DNA from: Curvibacter sp. | Lineage (GTDB): Bacteria; Pseudomonadota; Gammaproteobacteria; Burkholderiales; Burkholderiaceae_C | Direction: 5' to 3' | Assembly: GCA_020248905.1 (NCBI GenBank) | Contig: JADCGR010000032.1 | Span: 1-64,000, forward strand | Length of the DNA: 64,000 nt | In this document: positions 35,769-46,810 of the stretch, piece by piece | Layout: every line of letters starts with the position of its first letter | Numbering within the stretch: the first letter of the stretch is position 1 | Notes under the pieces: model-generated | What the model saw: the letters and a program-made list of their open reading frames with translations, nothing else | Told to the model about the DNA's origin: nothing | The model's database searches: none | Position numbers and translations under genes: made by a program

Positions 35769-36511
35769 GTGAACTGAAGTTTGAGGGGCAGGTGGCCCTG
35801 GTGACCGGCGCCTCGCGTGGCATCGGTGCCGCCATCGCGCATGAGCTGGCCCGTCGCGGCCTCAAGGTCATCGGCACGGCCACCAGTGAAGACGGCGCGG
35901 CCAGGATCAGCGCCGCCCTGGCTGCGTTTGAGGGCTGCCGGGGCATCTCGCTCGACGTCAACGACGCTGCCGGTTGCGACGCGGCGATCGACGGCATCGT
36001 CAAGCAGCAGGGGGCGCTGCATGTGCTGGTGAACAACGCCGGCATCACGCGCGACAACCTGGCCATGCGCATGAAGGATGGCGAGTGGGACGAGGTGCTG
36101 GACACCAACCTTAAGGCCGTCTTCCGGCTCAGCCGTGCCGTGATCCGTCCCATGATGAAGCAGCGCTACGGCCGCATCATCAGCATCACGTCGGTGGTGG
36201 GCGCCTCGGGCAACCCGGGCCAGGCCAACTATGCGGCGGCCAAGGCCGGTGTGGCCGGCATGACGCGTGCGCTGGCACGCGAGCTTGGCACCCGCAACAT
36301 TACCGTCAACTGTGTGGCCCCTGGTTTCATCGAAACCGACATGACGGCCCAGCTGCCGGAGGAACAACAGAAGGCCCTGCTGGGCCAGATTCCGCTCGGG
36401 CACCTTGGCAAGCCGGCCGACATTGCCCATGCCGTGGTCTATCTGGCCTCGCCCCATGCCGGCTACGTGACTGGGCAGGAACTGCATGTCAACGGCGGCA
36501 TGTATATGTGA
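35765..36511 (+). CDS. fabG: 3-oxoacyl-ACP reductase (FabG)
   Basis: A 248-residue SDR that reduces 3-ketoacyl-ACP with NADPH. The start at 35765 (MSELKFEGQVALVTG) overlaps fabD; the longer track ORF is an extension. TGASRGIG is the cofactor loop (14-21), NNAG is at 90-93, and the catalytic set S143, Y156 and K160 lies in TSVVG and NYAAAK. The C-terminal GQELHVNGGMYM is typical of FabG. Confidence 0.96.
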   Translation: MSELKFEGQVALVTGASRGIGAAIAHELARRGLKVIGTATSEDGAARISAALAAFEGCRGISLDVNDAAGCDAAIDGIVKQQGALHVLVNNAGITRDNLAMRMKDGEWDEVLDTNLKAVFRLSRAVIRPMMKQRYGRIISITSVVGASGNPGQANYAAAKAGVAGMTRALARELGTRNITVNCVAPGFIETDMTAQLPEEQQKALLGQIPLGHLGKPADIAHAVVYLASPHAGYVTGQELHVNGGMYM

Positions 36512-36559
36512 TTGAGGGTACGCAAGGATCAGGCCTGTTTGTCCGTACGGCCGCCAGCG

Positions 36560-36578
36560 CGGGAAAACCCTTTTCCCG
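36560..36578 (+). promoter_or_regulatory. Hairpin upstream of acpP
   Basis: CGGGAAAA-CCC-TTTTCCCG forms a perfect eight-pair stem in the gap between fabG and acpP, followed at 36586 by TAAAAT, a possible -10 box. It may be an attenuator after fabG or a site at the acpP promoter. No ideal -35 box is visible. Confidence 0.5.
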
Positions 36579-36588
36579 GGCCGGCTAA

Positions 36589-36864
<276 letters not shown>

Positions 36865-36978
36865 CGCTCGCGCGGCGTCGTCCGTGCCGGCGTCGCGTTC
36901 ACCTGCCGAGCGGCCGGCCTGGAGGCCAAGCACCCGCCGCTTGAGGTGTTCCCTCACCCCTAGCCTGCACATCCATCT

Positions 36979-38223
36979 ATGTCCCGTCGTCGCGTTGTCG
37001 TTACCGGTCTGGGCTGCATCAGCCCGGTTGGAAATACCGTGGCCGAGTCCTGGTCCAGCCTGCTGGCGGGGCGCTCCGGTATCGACCTGATCACCAAGTT
37101 CGATGCCAGCAACTTTTCCTGCAAGTTCGCCGGCGAGGTCAAGGGTTTCGAACTGGACAAGTACATCGGCAGCAAGGAAGCGCGCACGATGGACACCTTT
37201 ATCCACTACGGCATTGCCGCAGCGGTGCAGGCCGTTGAGGACGCAGGGCTGAAGACCGGGGAGGGTCTGTCCGAAGAAGAGGCTGTGCGCATCGGTTGCC
37301 TGATCGGATCGGGCATTGGTGGCCTTCCGCTCATCGAAGAGACACACGCTGAATATGCCAGTCGCGGCCCGCGACGTATCTCGCCTTTCTTCGTGCCGGC
37401 CTCCATCATCAACATGATCTCCGGGCATGTCTCAATGCGCTACGGCTTCAAAGGGCCCAACCTTGCCATCGTCACAGCGTGTACGACGGGCCTGCACAGC
37501 ATCGGCGAGGCCGGCCGCCTGATTGAGTACGGCGATGCCGACGTGATGATCGCCGGCGGCGCCGAGGCAACCGTCTCGCCGCTGGGCATCGGCGGCTTCG
37601 CGGCCATGCGTGCACTGTCCACTCGCAACGAAGATCCCAAGACGGCCTCGCGCCCCTGGGACAAGGATCGCGACGGCTTCGTGCTGGGCGAGGGCGCCGG
37701 TGTACTGGTACTAGAGGATTACGAGCACGCGAAGAAGCGCGGCGCCAGGATCTACGCCGAGCTCGCCGGTTTCGGCATGAGTGCCGACGCGGGCCATATG
37801 ACGGCCCCGAACATGGACGGACCGCGCCGCGCCATGCTGGGCGCCCTGCGCAATGCGGGCGTGAATACCAGCCAGGTCGACTACCTCAATGCCCACGGCA
37901 CCTCCACGCCGCTAGGTGACATCAATGAGTCCAACGCCATCAAGGCCGCGCTGGGCGAGCATGCAAAGAAGGTCGTGGTCAATTCGACCAAGTCCATGAC
38001 CGGACACCTCCTGGGCGGGGCGGGCGGCATCGAATCGGTGTTCACGGTGCTGGCCGTTCATGAGCAGAAGAGCCCACCCACCATCAATATCTTCAACCAC
38101 GATCCCGAGTGTGATCTCGACTACTGCGCCAACGTCGCGCGGGACGTTGCGATCGACGTCGCGGTCAAGAACAACTTCGGCTTCGGCGGAACCAACGGCA
38201 CCCTGGTTTTCAAGCGCGTCTGA
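36979..38223 (+). CDS. fabF: 3-oxoacyl-ACP synthase II (FabF)
   Basis: A 414-residue elongating condensing enzyme. The catalytic cysteine is C168 in [14 protein letters not shown]; the two histidines are in [11 protein letters not shown] and [14 protein letters not shown]. The start [19 protein letters not shown] and the end [14 protein letters not shown] are typical. It closes the fab series and is followed by the small membrane protein gene and the sigma-E module. Confidence 0.96.
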   Translation: MSRRRVVVTGLGCISPVGNTVAESWSSLLAGRSGIDLITKFDASNFSCKFAGEVKGFELDKYIGSKEARTMDTFIHYGIAAAVQAVEDAGLKTGEGLSEEEAVRIGCLIGSGIGGLPLIEETHAEYASRGPRRISPFFVPASIINMISGHVSMRYGFKGPNLAIVTACTTGLHSIGEAGRLIEYGDADVMIAGGAEATVSPLGIGGFAAMRALSTRNEDPKTASRPWDKDRDGFVLGEGAGVLVLEDYEHAKKRGARIYAELAGFGMSADAGHMTAPNMDGPRRAMLGALRNAGVNTSQVDYLNAHGTSTPLGDINESNAIKAALGEHAKKVVVNSTKSMTGHLLGGAGGIESVFTVLAVHEQKSPPTINIFNHDPECDLDYCANVARDVAIDVAVKNNFGFGGTNGTLVFKRV

Positions 38224-38240
38224 CGGGTTTGCCGCGAACC

Positions 38241-38693
38241 ATGCAGAGCGCCCCAGCGGTTACTTACCCGGTGGGGCGTTGTTTCGTGCGCTCCTTGTTG
38301 CACCTGGTACCGATCACGCTGGGCGGACTGGTTTGCCTGATCTGGTTTTCACATGCCGTCGTTCCCAGCGGGTCACGTGGTATTGCCCTTCTTCTGTGGC
38401 TCCTTCTGGCGACATGGGTCGCCTGGGCTTGGCTGCACCCCGCACAGGGCCGGCTCGTCTGGGATGGCCGTATCTGGAGCTGGCATAGCCAGGGCGCGAC
38501 GTCGCAGGGGCGCGTGAAGGCCCTGCTGGATTGGCAGGACGGCTTGTTGATGGAGTTTGTTCCCGAGCATGGGCGTACGGTCTGGCTATGGCCCGAGCGC
38601 AGCTCGGCCCCGGCTGCCTGGGCCGGCCTGCGCCGGGCGGTGTTTTCGAGCCGCGTCGGCCTGACATCCGCAGGGCCGGGGGAACGGGCATGA
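38241..38693 (+). CDS. Small membrane protein of unknown function between fabF and rpoE
   Basis: A 150-residue protein that I do not recognise. Using the ATG at 38241 (MQSAPAVTYPVGR), it has two predicted membrane helices (HLVPITLGGLVCLIWFSHAV at about 21-40 and GIALLLWLLLATWVAWAWL at about 47-65) followed by a soluble tail. The tail has many tryptophans (WDGRIWSWHS, LLDWQDGLLMEF, RTVWLWPERSS). The track start is a TTG four codons upstream. The last four bases overlap the rpoE start (ATGA), so it is probably translationally coupled to the sigma factor. The tail looks like the PilA-neighbour YgfX-type fold, but that is only an impression. Confidence 0.7.
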   Translation: MQSAPAVTYPVGRCFVRSLLHLVPITLGGLVCLIWFSHAVVPSGSRGIALLLWLLLATWVAWAWLHPAQGRLVWDGRIWSWHSQGATSQGRVKALLDWQDGLLMEFVPEHGRTVWLWPERSSAPAAWAGLRRAVFSSRVGLTSAGPGERA

Positions 38694-39316
38694 GTACGCC
38701 GCGCGGACCGGCAGCCGGGGATGGCGATGCGCAGTTGGTGGAACGCACCCTGGCGGGCGAGTCCCATGCCTTTGAACTGTTGGTCCTGAAGTACCAGCGC
38801 CGCATCCAGCGTCTGATCGCGCGCATGGTCCGCGATAGCAATCTGGTCGAAGATATCGCGCAGGAGACGTTTATCCGTGCCTATCGGGCCCTGCACCAGT
38901 TCCGGGGTGACGCCCAATTCTACACCTGGCTCTACCGCATCGCAGTGAATGCCGCAAAGAAGACCTTGCTGGACCTCAAGCATGACCCGCTGGTGAACGA
39001 GGCTTCCCTTCAACCTGCGCGTGAAGACGATGAAACTTTCCGGCCCACCCATGAACTAATGACGGACGAGACGCCGGAAACCCTGCTGGCGGCGCGAGAG
39101 ATTGCAGCGGCCGTGCAGGCCGCGCTCGAGGCCTTGCCCGAGGATCTGCGTCAGGCGGTGACCCTGCGCGAGATCGAAGGCCTGAGCTATGAGGAGATTG
39201 CGGTAGTCATGGCCTGCCCGGTCGGCACGGTGCGCTCGCGCATCTTTCGGGCCCGGGAAGCCATATCGACCCGGGTGCGTCCGATGCTGGAACGCCAGAC
39301 AGGCAAACGTTGGTAG
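38690..39316 (+). CDS. rpoE: RNA polymerase sigma-E factor
   Basis: A 208-residue ECF sigma factor starting MSTPRGPAAGDGDAQLVERTL. Region 2 is DIAQETFIRAYRALHQFRGDAQFYTWLYRIAVNAAKKTL; region 4 is LPEDLRQAVTLREIEGLSYEEIAVVMACPVGTVRSRIFRARE. This is RpoE/AlgU type and is held by RseA, encoded directly after it. It directs the envelope stress response, which includes degP. Its start overlaps the upstream membrane protein gene. Confidence 0.95.
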   Translation: MSTPRGPAAGDGDAQLVERTLAGESHAFELLVLKYQRRIQRLIARMVRDSNLVEDIAQETFIRAYRALHQFRGDAQFYTWLYRIAVNAAKKTLLDLKHDPLVNEASLQPAREDDETFRPTHELMTDETPETLLAAREIAAAVQAALEALPEDLRQAVTLREIEGLSYEEIAVVMACPVGTVRSRIFRAREAISTRVRPMLERQTGKRW

Positions 39317-39324
39317 GAGCACAA

Positions 39325-39918
39325 ATGCAGCCAGAGGAATTGACGGAATCGGGACCAGCGCAGGAGCTGGTGTCCAGATTGGTAGACGGCGAGTTACAGG
39401 GCGCTGAGTTGCGCCAGGCCCTCGATCTGCTGCGCAGCGATGCGCAGGCGAGGTCGCGCTGGCAGGGCTACCACCAGATTGGTGAGGTGCTGCGTCACGG
39501 CCACCAGGCGGCGACCGGTCCGCAGGACGAGGTCTTCGTCGTGCGTTTGCGCGAACGGCTGTCTCGTGAACCGGTTGCACCCCATCCCTCGCTCGACTTG
39601 GTGCGGACGCCGCAGGATAGCGCGAATGATGGTGTCTGGCGCTGGAGGCTTGTGACGGGTCTATGCTTCTTCGCTGCAGTGGGATTGCTAGCCTGGCAGC
39701 TCGCAGTCCCGGGAGCCGAACCGGCGGTAACGCAGATCGCTGGCGTGGGCGGGCCGTCGCCCGCGTTCGAGCCCACCGCGGCAGAGGCCGGCGTGATGGT
39801 TCGTGATCCGCGACTGGATCAGCTCATTGCGGCGCATCAGCAGCAAGGCGGAAACTCCGCGCTCCAGATGCCGGGTGGTTTCCTGCGCAATGCGACCTTC
39901 GAGCGTCAGGGCCGTTGA
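39325..39918 (+). CDS. rseA: Anti-sigma-E factor RseA
   Basis: A 197-residue membrane protein. The start is the ATG at 39325 (MQPEELTESG), which follows TAGGAGCACAA. The N-terminal cytoplasmic part has the RseA pattern LVSRLVDGELQGAELRQALDLL, with a run of SDAQARSRWQGYHQIGEVL that binds the sigma factor. A single membrane helix lies at about 113-132 (VTGLCFFAAVGLLAWQLAV). The periplasmic tail would contact RseB and be cut during stress. The last bases overlap or abut the rseB reading frame. Confidence 0.9.
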   Translation: MQPEELTESGPAQELVSRLVDGELQGAELRQALDLLRSDAQARSRWQGYHQIGEVLRHGHQAATGPQDEVFVVRLRERLSREPVAPHPSLDLVRTPQDSANDGVWRWRLVTGLCFFAAVGLLAWQLAVPGAEPAVTQIAGVGGPSPAFEPTAAEAGVMVRDPRLDQLIAAHQQQGGNSALQMPGGFLRNATFERQGR

Positions 39919-39932
39919 TCGATGCCTCGCCC

Positions 39933-40928
39933 ATGAAGATGCCTGTTTTTCTTCGCAGCCTGATGATGCTGCTCCCGTTGCTGGCGCTGTCGCCAGCGCG
40001 TGCCGACGTCCCCGCAAGGGGGGAACGCGGCGTGGCGGAGTGGTTGCAGCGTATCCATGAGGCCTCGCGCCGTCGCACGTACATCGGTACGCTGGTAGTG
40101 TCATCCGCCGGCGCGCTCTCCAGCTCCAGGGTCTGGCATGTATGCGATGGGAAGCAACAGATCGAGCGCGTGGAATCACTCACCGGCGCGCCACGCTCGA
40201 CCTTCCGCCGCAACGACGAAGTTGTCACCTTTTCTCCCCAGACCCGTGTGGTTGTGATGGAGCGGCACGAGTCCCTCGGGGTGTTCCCCCAGCTGCTGAA
40301 ATCCACCAATGCCGCCATCGATCAGTACTACGGTGCCCGGGTCCAGGGCAGCGCGCGGGTGGCCGGCTTCGACGCCGATATTGTGGAGCTCGCACCCCGG
40401 GATCGCCTGCGCTTCGGCTACCGCATCTGGAGCGAAAAAAGGACCGGGCTGATGCTCAGGATGCAGACCCTGGACCTGCAAGGCCAGGTGCTTGAGGAAA
40501 CGGCTTTTTCCGAGTTGCAGATGGATGCACCCGTGAGCATGGACAAGCTCCAGCGCATGATGACCGACACCGGGGGCTATCGTGTCGAGTCGCCAGTGTC
40601 CACGCGTACCAGCCCGGCCGCCGAGGGCTGGCGCCTGGAGCAGGAGATTGCCGGTTTCAAGCCTGTGGGCTGTTATCGGCGGGCCATAGCAGCCGGTGGG
40701 GACGCCGTGCAATGGGTCTTCTCCGATGGACTGGCTACGGTGTCGCTCTTCATCGAGCCCTACGACGCACGCCGGCATACCCAGGAGGGTCGGCACGCGA
40801 TGGGTGCGACCCACGCGCTGACGCAGCGCGCGCGGAGCGTAGGCAGCGCGTGGTGGCTGACGCTGGTGGGCGAGGTGCCGCCGGCGACCCTGCGGGCTTT
40901 CGCCCAGGTCGTCGAGCGCCAGCCCTGA
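39933..40928 (+). CDS. rseB: Sigma-E regulatory protein RseB/MucB
   Basis: A 331-residue periplasmic protein. The start is the ATG at 39933 (MKMPVFLRSLMMLLPLLALSPARADV), an ordinary signal peptide cut after about ARA. The MucB/RseB body shows RTYIGTLVVSSAGALSSSRVWH and QWVFSDGLATVSLFIEPYD. RseB shields RseA from proteolysis until lipid or porin signals arrive. It lies between rseA and degP in the usual order. Confidence 0.92.
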   Translation: MKMPVFLRSLMMLLPLLALSPARADVPARGERGVAEWLQRIHEASRRRTYIGTLVVSSAGALSSSRVWHVCDGKQQIERVESLTGAPRSTFRRNDEVVTFSPQTRVVVMERHESLGVFPQLLKSTNAAIDQYYGARVQGSARVAGFDADIVELAPRDRLRFGYRIWSEKRTGLMLRMQTLDLQGQVLEETAFSELQMDAPVSMDKLQRMMTDTGGYRVESPVSTRTSPAAEGWRLEQEIAGFKPVGCYRRAIAAGGDAVQWVFSDGLATVSLFIEPYDARRHTQEGRHAMGATHALTQRARSVGSAWWLTLVGEVPPATLRAFAQVVERQP

Positions 40929-40994
40929 GCCTTGGCCACCGAAGGAATTGCTGTTTTTGATGTAATTGAAGAAATCAACGAGATGAGGTCCTGC

Positions 40995-42476
40995 ATGTCC
41001 CCCACCGCTGTCCGTATGAACCAGCACCCGCGCCTGCCCCAGGCACTCTGGATCCGGTCCTTCCCGCTGCTCCTCGCCGCAATGGCCTTGTTTTGGGTTG
41101 CTTGCGCTTCGGCCCAGGTGCGCGGCTTGCCCGATTTCACGGAGCTGGTCGAGCAGGTCGGCCCTTCCGTGGTCAACATAAGAACGATGGAAAAGGTCAG
41201 TGCGCGGACCGCAGAAGAGGGGGGCGTGGACGAGGAGATGCTGGAGTTCTTCCGGCGCTTCGGCTTGCCGGCGCCGCCCAACGTGCCGCGCCAGACGCCC
41301 CGATCCGGTCGTCCGCAGCCCGAAGAGCAGCCGCGGGGCGTGGGTTCAGGTTTCATCTTGTCGGCGGATGGTTTCATCATGACCAACGCTCACGTGGTCG
41401 ATGGCGCCGATGAGGTCCTCGTAACCTTGCCGGACAAGCGCGAGTTCAAGGCACGCATCGTTGGCGCGGACAAGCGCACCGACGTGGCCGTGGTGAAGAT
41501 AGAGGTCTCCGGGTTGCCGGTTGTCAAGGTGGGCGATGTGAGTCGCCTGAAGGTCGGCGAATGGGTGATGGCCATCGGCTCACCCTTTGGCCTGGAAAAC
41601 ACGGTGACTGCCGGCATCGTCAGCGCCAAGCAGCGCGACACGGGGGACTACCTGCCCCTGATCCAGACCGACGTGGCGATCAACCCCGGAAATTCCGGTG
41701 GTCCGCTGATCAACCTTCGGGGTGAGGTGGTCGGTATCAACAGCCAGATCTACTCGCGCTCGGGCGGCTACATGGGGATCGCCTTTGCAATCCCGATCGA
41801 TGAGGCGATCCGGGTGAGCGAGCAGCTGCGCACCACTGGGCGAGTCACGCGCGGTCGCATCGGCGTACAGATCGACCAGGTCACCAAGGAGGTGGCCGAA
41901 GCCATCGGCCTGGGCAGGCCGCAGGGCGCTCTCGTACGCGGCGTGGAAGTGGGTGCTCCTGCCGAGAGGGCGGGTGTCGAGGCGGGTGACATCATCACCA
42001 GGATCGATGGAAAAGCCATCGAGAAGTCCACGGACCTCCCGCGTATGATCGGCAATCTGAAGCCGGGCACGCGCAGCACGCTGACGGTGTTCCGGCGTGG
42101 CGCGACCCGCGAACTCGCGGTCACCATCGGCGAGTTCGAGCCGGAGAAGCCCGTCGCGCGTCGCGAGCGCGAGCGCGAGGAAAAGCCGCGCACGGCCGCC
42201 GCCAGTGCCCTCGGATTGACGGTCACGGACCTCACCGACGCCCAGAAGCGGGACCTCAAGCTCAAGGGCGGTGTGCGGGTGGAGGCCGCTGTCGAGGCCG
42301 CTGCGCGTGCCGGCCTGCGCGAGGGTGATGTCATCCTGGCCTTGGCCAATGTCGAGGTGGGCAATCTGCGTGAATTCGAGACGCAGCTCGCTAAGCTGGA
42401 GAAGGGTCGACCGGTCAATGTGCTGTTCCGTCGGGGTGAATGGGCGCAGTACGCCGTGATCCGTCCGCCGCGATAA
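40995..42476 (+). CDS. degP: DegP/DegQ-family periplasmic serine endoprotease
   Basis: A 493-residue Do-type protease. The start is uncertain; I use the ATG at 40995 (MSPTAVRMNQ), which has GAGG upstream, rather than the TTG of the track. A signal peptide precedes ASAQVRGLPDF. The catalytic triad is H in TNAHVVDGADE, D in KRTDVAVVKIE and S in NPGNSGGPLINL. Two PDZ domains follow, with GRIGVQIDQVTKEVAEAIGL as the first and the last beginning near ALGLTVTDLTDAQKR. It is the effector gene of the rpoE-rseA-rseB-degP module and is often called MucD or AlgW in pseudomonads. Confidence 0.93.
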   Translation: MSPTAVRMNQHPRLPQALWIRSFPLLLAAMALFWVACASAQVRGLPDFTELVEQVGPSVVNIRTMEKVSARTAEEGGVDEEMLEFFRRFGLPAPPNVPRQTPRSGRPQPEEQPRGVGSGFILSADGFIMTNAHVVDGADEVLVTLPDKREFKARIVGADKRTDVAVVKIEVSGLPVVKVGDVSRLKVGEWVMAIGSPFGLENTVTAGIVSAKQRDTGDYLPLIQTDVAINPGNSGGPLINLRGEVVGINSQIYSRSGGYMGIAFAIPIDEAIRVSEQLRTTGRVTRGRIGVQIDQVTKEVAEAIGLGRPQGALVRGVEVGAPAERAGVEAGDIITRIDGKAIEKSTDLPRMIGNLKPGTRSTLTVFRRGATRELAVTIGEFEPEKPVARREREREEKPRTAAASALGLTVTDLTDAQKRDLKLKGGVRVEAAVEAAARAGLREGDVILALANVEVGNLREFETQLAKLEKGRPVNVLFRRGEWAQYAVIRPPR

Positions 42477-42846
42477 GGCGTGGCTGCAGCGCGTCAGTCT
42501 GAGCTGATGCGAGGCTTGGGCGCCGCAACCTTGGCTCTGCTGGGTGATCAGCCCTGGAAATTTGTGAGCATGTACAAACTTACTTTCTGTTCCGGATCAC
42601 ATTGTCTGGTTAGAATCAAAGCAGATTTTTGTTGATTTTCCTGCATAAGGTACAAGTACAAACTCACGATACGGGATATGCGAGCCCAAGCTGGCACCGA
42701 TCCACAGTTCGCCCACAACTTGTTCATTCCAAACGATAACCAATCTGTTGATAAGCTGTTATTAAAATCCTGTTGTGACGTCGCAACGACGGAAATTTGC
42801 GATTTTTCGGGCTGTACGGTTCTCCTTTTTTGCCTACAATGAAGCT

Positions 42847-42910
42847 CCAACTATCGCAGTTGCCATAGATTGTTGGTTAAGGGCGCGTCACTTCCCGACG
42901 CGCCCTTTTT
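42847..42910 (+). ncRNA. Candidate small RNA upstream of lepA
   Basis: If transcription starts about seven bases after the TACAAT at 42835-42840, an RNA of about 64 bases would end at the terminator. Its 5' part can form CCAAC...GTTGG with an inner TAT/ATA pair, and the 3' part is the terminator hairpin. The -35 box is poor (CTGTAC), so this is speculative; the same terminator could end a longer transcript from the stress module. Confidence 0.3.
42881..42910 (+). terminator. Strong intrinsic terminator upstream of lepA
   Basis: GGGCGCGTC (42881-42889) pairs with GACGCGCCC (42897-42905), with loop ACTTCCC, followed directly by TTTTT. It ends 45 bases before lepA, so lepA must have its own start point or rely on read-through. 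Confidence 0.93.
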
Positions 42911-42955
42911 CTTTCCCGCGTCTTTTTAGATTCAATCACTTAAGCGTTTCCCTTG

Positions 42956-44763
<1,808 letters not shown>

Positions 44764-44764
<1 letters not shown>

Positions 44765-45738
44765 TGCAGATACTGACCGCCGCCGTCCTGGCAGCTTTCG
44801 TCGGCTACATCGGTGCCTGGTACTTGGACCTTCTGGAAGGTAACTTCGCCCTTCTGCTCTTCCTGGCCTCGGTGGTGACTGGCCTTTACTGGCTGGCCGA
44901 GCGCTTTTACTTTCTGCCCCAGCGCCAGCAGGCCGCGGCGAGGCTTGAAGCCGAGGCGCAGCAAAGACGTGCAGACAACGAGAGGCTGGGTGTGCGCAGC
45001 GATGAAGGCGCCGAACTGGTCCAGGCGCGTGAGCGACTGCTGGCCCAGCCATGGTGGCTGGACTGGACGGCCGGCCTGTTCCCGGTCATCGTGGTCGTGT
45101 TTCTCCTGCGTTCGTTTCTCTTCGAGCCCTTCAGGATTCCCTCCGCATCTATGGTCCCGACACTGCTGGTCGGCGACCTGATCCTGGTCAACAAGTATCA
45201 CTACGGTGTGCGCCTGCCGGTGATCAACTTCAAGATCACGGAAGGTAACAAGCCGCAGCGCGGAGATGTCATGGTCTTCCGCTATCCACCCCGTCCGAGC
45301 CAGGACTACATCAAGCGTGTGATCGGTGTGCCCGGTGATGAGGTGGCTTATCTGAACAAGCGTCTCACAGTCAACGGCCAGCCCGTGCCCACCAGCGAGC
45401 AGCCTGAATTCTTCGACGAAGACGCCATGCGCTACTTCAAGCAGTACGCCGAAAACCTGGGCGCGACGCCCCACCGCATGATCCTCGACAACGATCGTCG
45501 TGGTGGTTTCTCGGAGCACGAAATCCCGGCATTCCCGTATCGCGACAATTGCCGCTACAGCGTCCAGGGTGTGGTGTGCAAGGTCCCGGAAGGGCACTAT
45601 TTCATGATGGGCGACAATCGCGATAATTCTCTGGATTCGCGCTACTGGGGCTTTGTGCCCGACCAGAATATCGTGGGTAAGGCCTTTTTTGTCTGGATGA
45701 ATTTCGGCGATCTCAAGCGCATCGGTTTTTTCAATTGA
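44764..45738 (+). CDS. lepB: Signal peptidase I
   Basis: A 324-residue membrane protease that removes signal peptides. The catalytic serine is S129 in PSASMVPTLLVGD and the lysine K184 in DYIKRVIGVPGDEV; box E is MGDNRDNSLDSR near residue 280. Hydrophobic segments at about 3-18, 30-46 and 103-116 place the active site in the periplasm. The start ATG at 44764 shares one base with the lepA stop. Confidence 0.95.
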
Positions 45739-45766
45739 AACGCAGGACGCTCTAACGGGGGTAACT

Positions 45767-46123
45767 ATGACAGGGCAACTGAAGTCGGCGCAGCGGGGCA
45801 TTACGTTCATCGGGCTGCTGTTTGTGGGCGGCATTCTCGCGGCCTGCGGGGTGATTGCTGCCCAGGTGGTCCCCACGCTGATTGAACTGCAGGCGGTGCA
45901 CAAGGCTGCCAAGAAGGCCGCGACCGAAGGCGGAACGGTTTCAGACGTCCGAATGATCTTTGACAAGGCGGCCCAGATCGACGACATCAAATCGGTCGCA
46001 GGCAAAGACTTGGACATCAGCAAGATCGGTGAAAAGGTAGTTGTGTCCTTCTCCTACGAGCGCGAGATCCACCTCGCGGGTCCGGCCTGGCTAACGCTCA
46101 AGTACGAAGGGCAGACCAAGTAG
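45767..46123 (+). CDS. DUF4845 domain membrane protein
   Basis: A 118-residue protein with a single N-terminal helix (GITFIGLLFVGGILAACGVIAAQVVPTL, about 10-37) and a small soluble domain. The GITFIGLL start resembles prepilin-type proteins, but there is no glutamate at the +5 position, so processing as a pilin is unlikely. DUF4845 proteins are conserved between lepB and rnc in beta- and gammaproteobacteria. The function is unknown. A GGGGGTAACT precedes the ATG. Confidence 0.9.
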   Translation: MTGQLKSAQRGITFIGLLFVGGILAACGVIAAQVVPTLIELQAVHKAAKKAATEGGTVSDVRMIFDKAAQIDDIKSVAGKDLDISKIGEKVVVSFSYEREIHLAGPAWLTLKYEGQTK

Positions 46124-46124
46124 C

Positions 46125-46808
46125 GTGGCTGATGGACTGACTGCGTTGCAGGACCGCCTGCAGCACTTCTTCTCCGATCCGGGCTTGCTGGTGCGCGCGG
46201 TCACGCATCGCAGTTACGCGGCTGATCACAACGAGCGCCTGGAGTTTCTGGGTGATTCAGTGTTGAACCTCGCGGTGTCCAGCCTGCTGCACGAGCGCCT
46301 GGACTCCTTGCCCGAAGGTGACCTTTCCAAGGTGCGCGCTTCCCTGGTGAAACAGGAGCCGCTGTATCAGCTTGCCTTGCGACTCGGCTTGCCCGATGTC
46401 CTGCGTCTGGGCGAAGGGGAGGTTCGCACCAACGGGAGGCAAAAGCCCTCCATCCTCGCTGATGCGCTGGAAGCGGTGATTGGTGCCGTCTATCTGGATG
46501 CGGGCTATCCTGCGGCGGAGCAGCTGGTGCTCCGCTTGTTCAATGATGTCGAACTCGATCCCGCACTGGTGTCTGCGTCAAAGGACGCCAAGACCGAGTT
46601 GCAGGAGTGGCTGCAGGCGCGCAAACTCAAGCTGCCCCTGTACCGTGTCGTCGGCACGCTGGGGGCGGCCCACCGGCAGACCTTTGATGTCGAATGCGAG
46701 GTGGTTGACCTCCATCTGAGTGAGCGTGGCATCGGCGGCTCACGGCGCGCGGGTGAACAGGCTGCGGCTGCCGCCATGCTGCAGGCCCTCAAGGCCAGAG
46801 GCAGCTAA
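46125..46808 (+). CDS. rnc: Ribonuclease III
   Basis: A 227-residue endonuclease that cuts double-stranded RNA (rRNA precursors and regulatory RNAs). The start is the GTG at 46125 ([12 protein letters not shown]), one base after the DUF4845 stop. The catalytic signature [13 protein letters not shown] is at 37-49. The second acidic site is in [15 protein letters not shown] near 110. The C-terminal double-stranded RNA-binding domain runs from [20 protein letters not shown] to the end. Confidence 0.95.
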   Translation: MADGLTALQDRLQHFFSDPGLLVRAVTHRSYAADHNERLEFLGDSVLNLAVSSLLHERLDSLPEGDLSKVRASLVKQEPLYQLALRLGLPDVLRLGEGEVRTNGRQKPSILADALEAVIGAVYLDAGYPAAEQLVLRLFNDVELDPALVSASKDAKTELQEWLQARKLKLPLYRVVGTLGAAHRQTFDVECEVVDLHLSERGIGGSRRAGEQAAAAAMLQALKARGS

Positions 46809-46810
46809 TC

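Larger units (their letters stand above)
42477..42955. other. A+T-rich gap before lepA, possible small RNA gene and promoters
   Basis: This 479-base gap has lower G+C than the rest of the window, and no good gene. The motif GTACAAACTYAC occurs at 42572-42583 and 42656-42667. A TACAAT at 42835-42840 may be a -10 box, and a strong terminator ends at 42910. The 100-residue minus-strand ORF at 42548-42850 has no recognisable features. It is probably a regulatory region, perhaps with a short noncoding RNA upstream of lepA. Confidence 0.55.

Noticed and set aside
42745-42760. TGTTGATAA, a near match to a DnaA box
   Set aside because: A single box with one mismatch in an A+T-rich gap is not enough; there is no cluster, no dnaA/dnaN/gyrB context and no origin-like layout.
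42548-42850. 100-residue minus-strand ORF upstream of lepA
   Set aside because: It has no recognisable domain, no good ribosome site and lies in a region with terminator and promoter features. A regulatory region is more likely.
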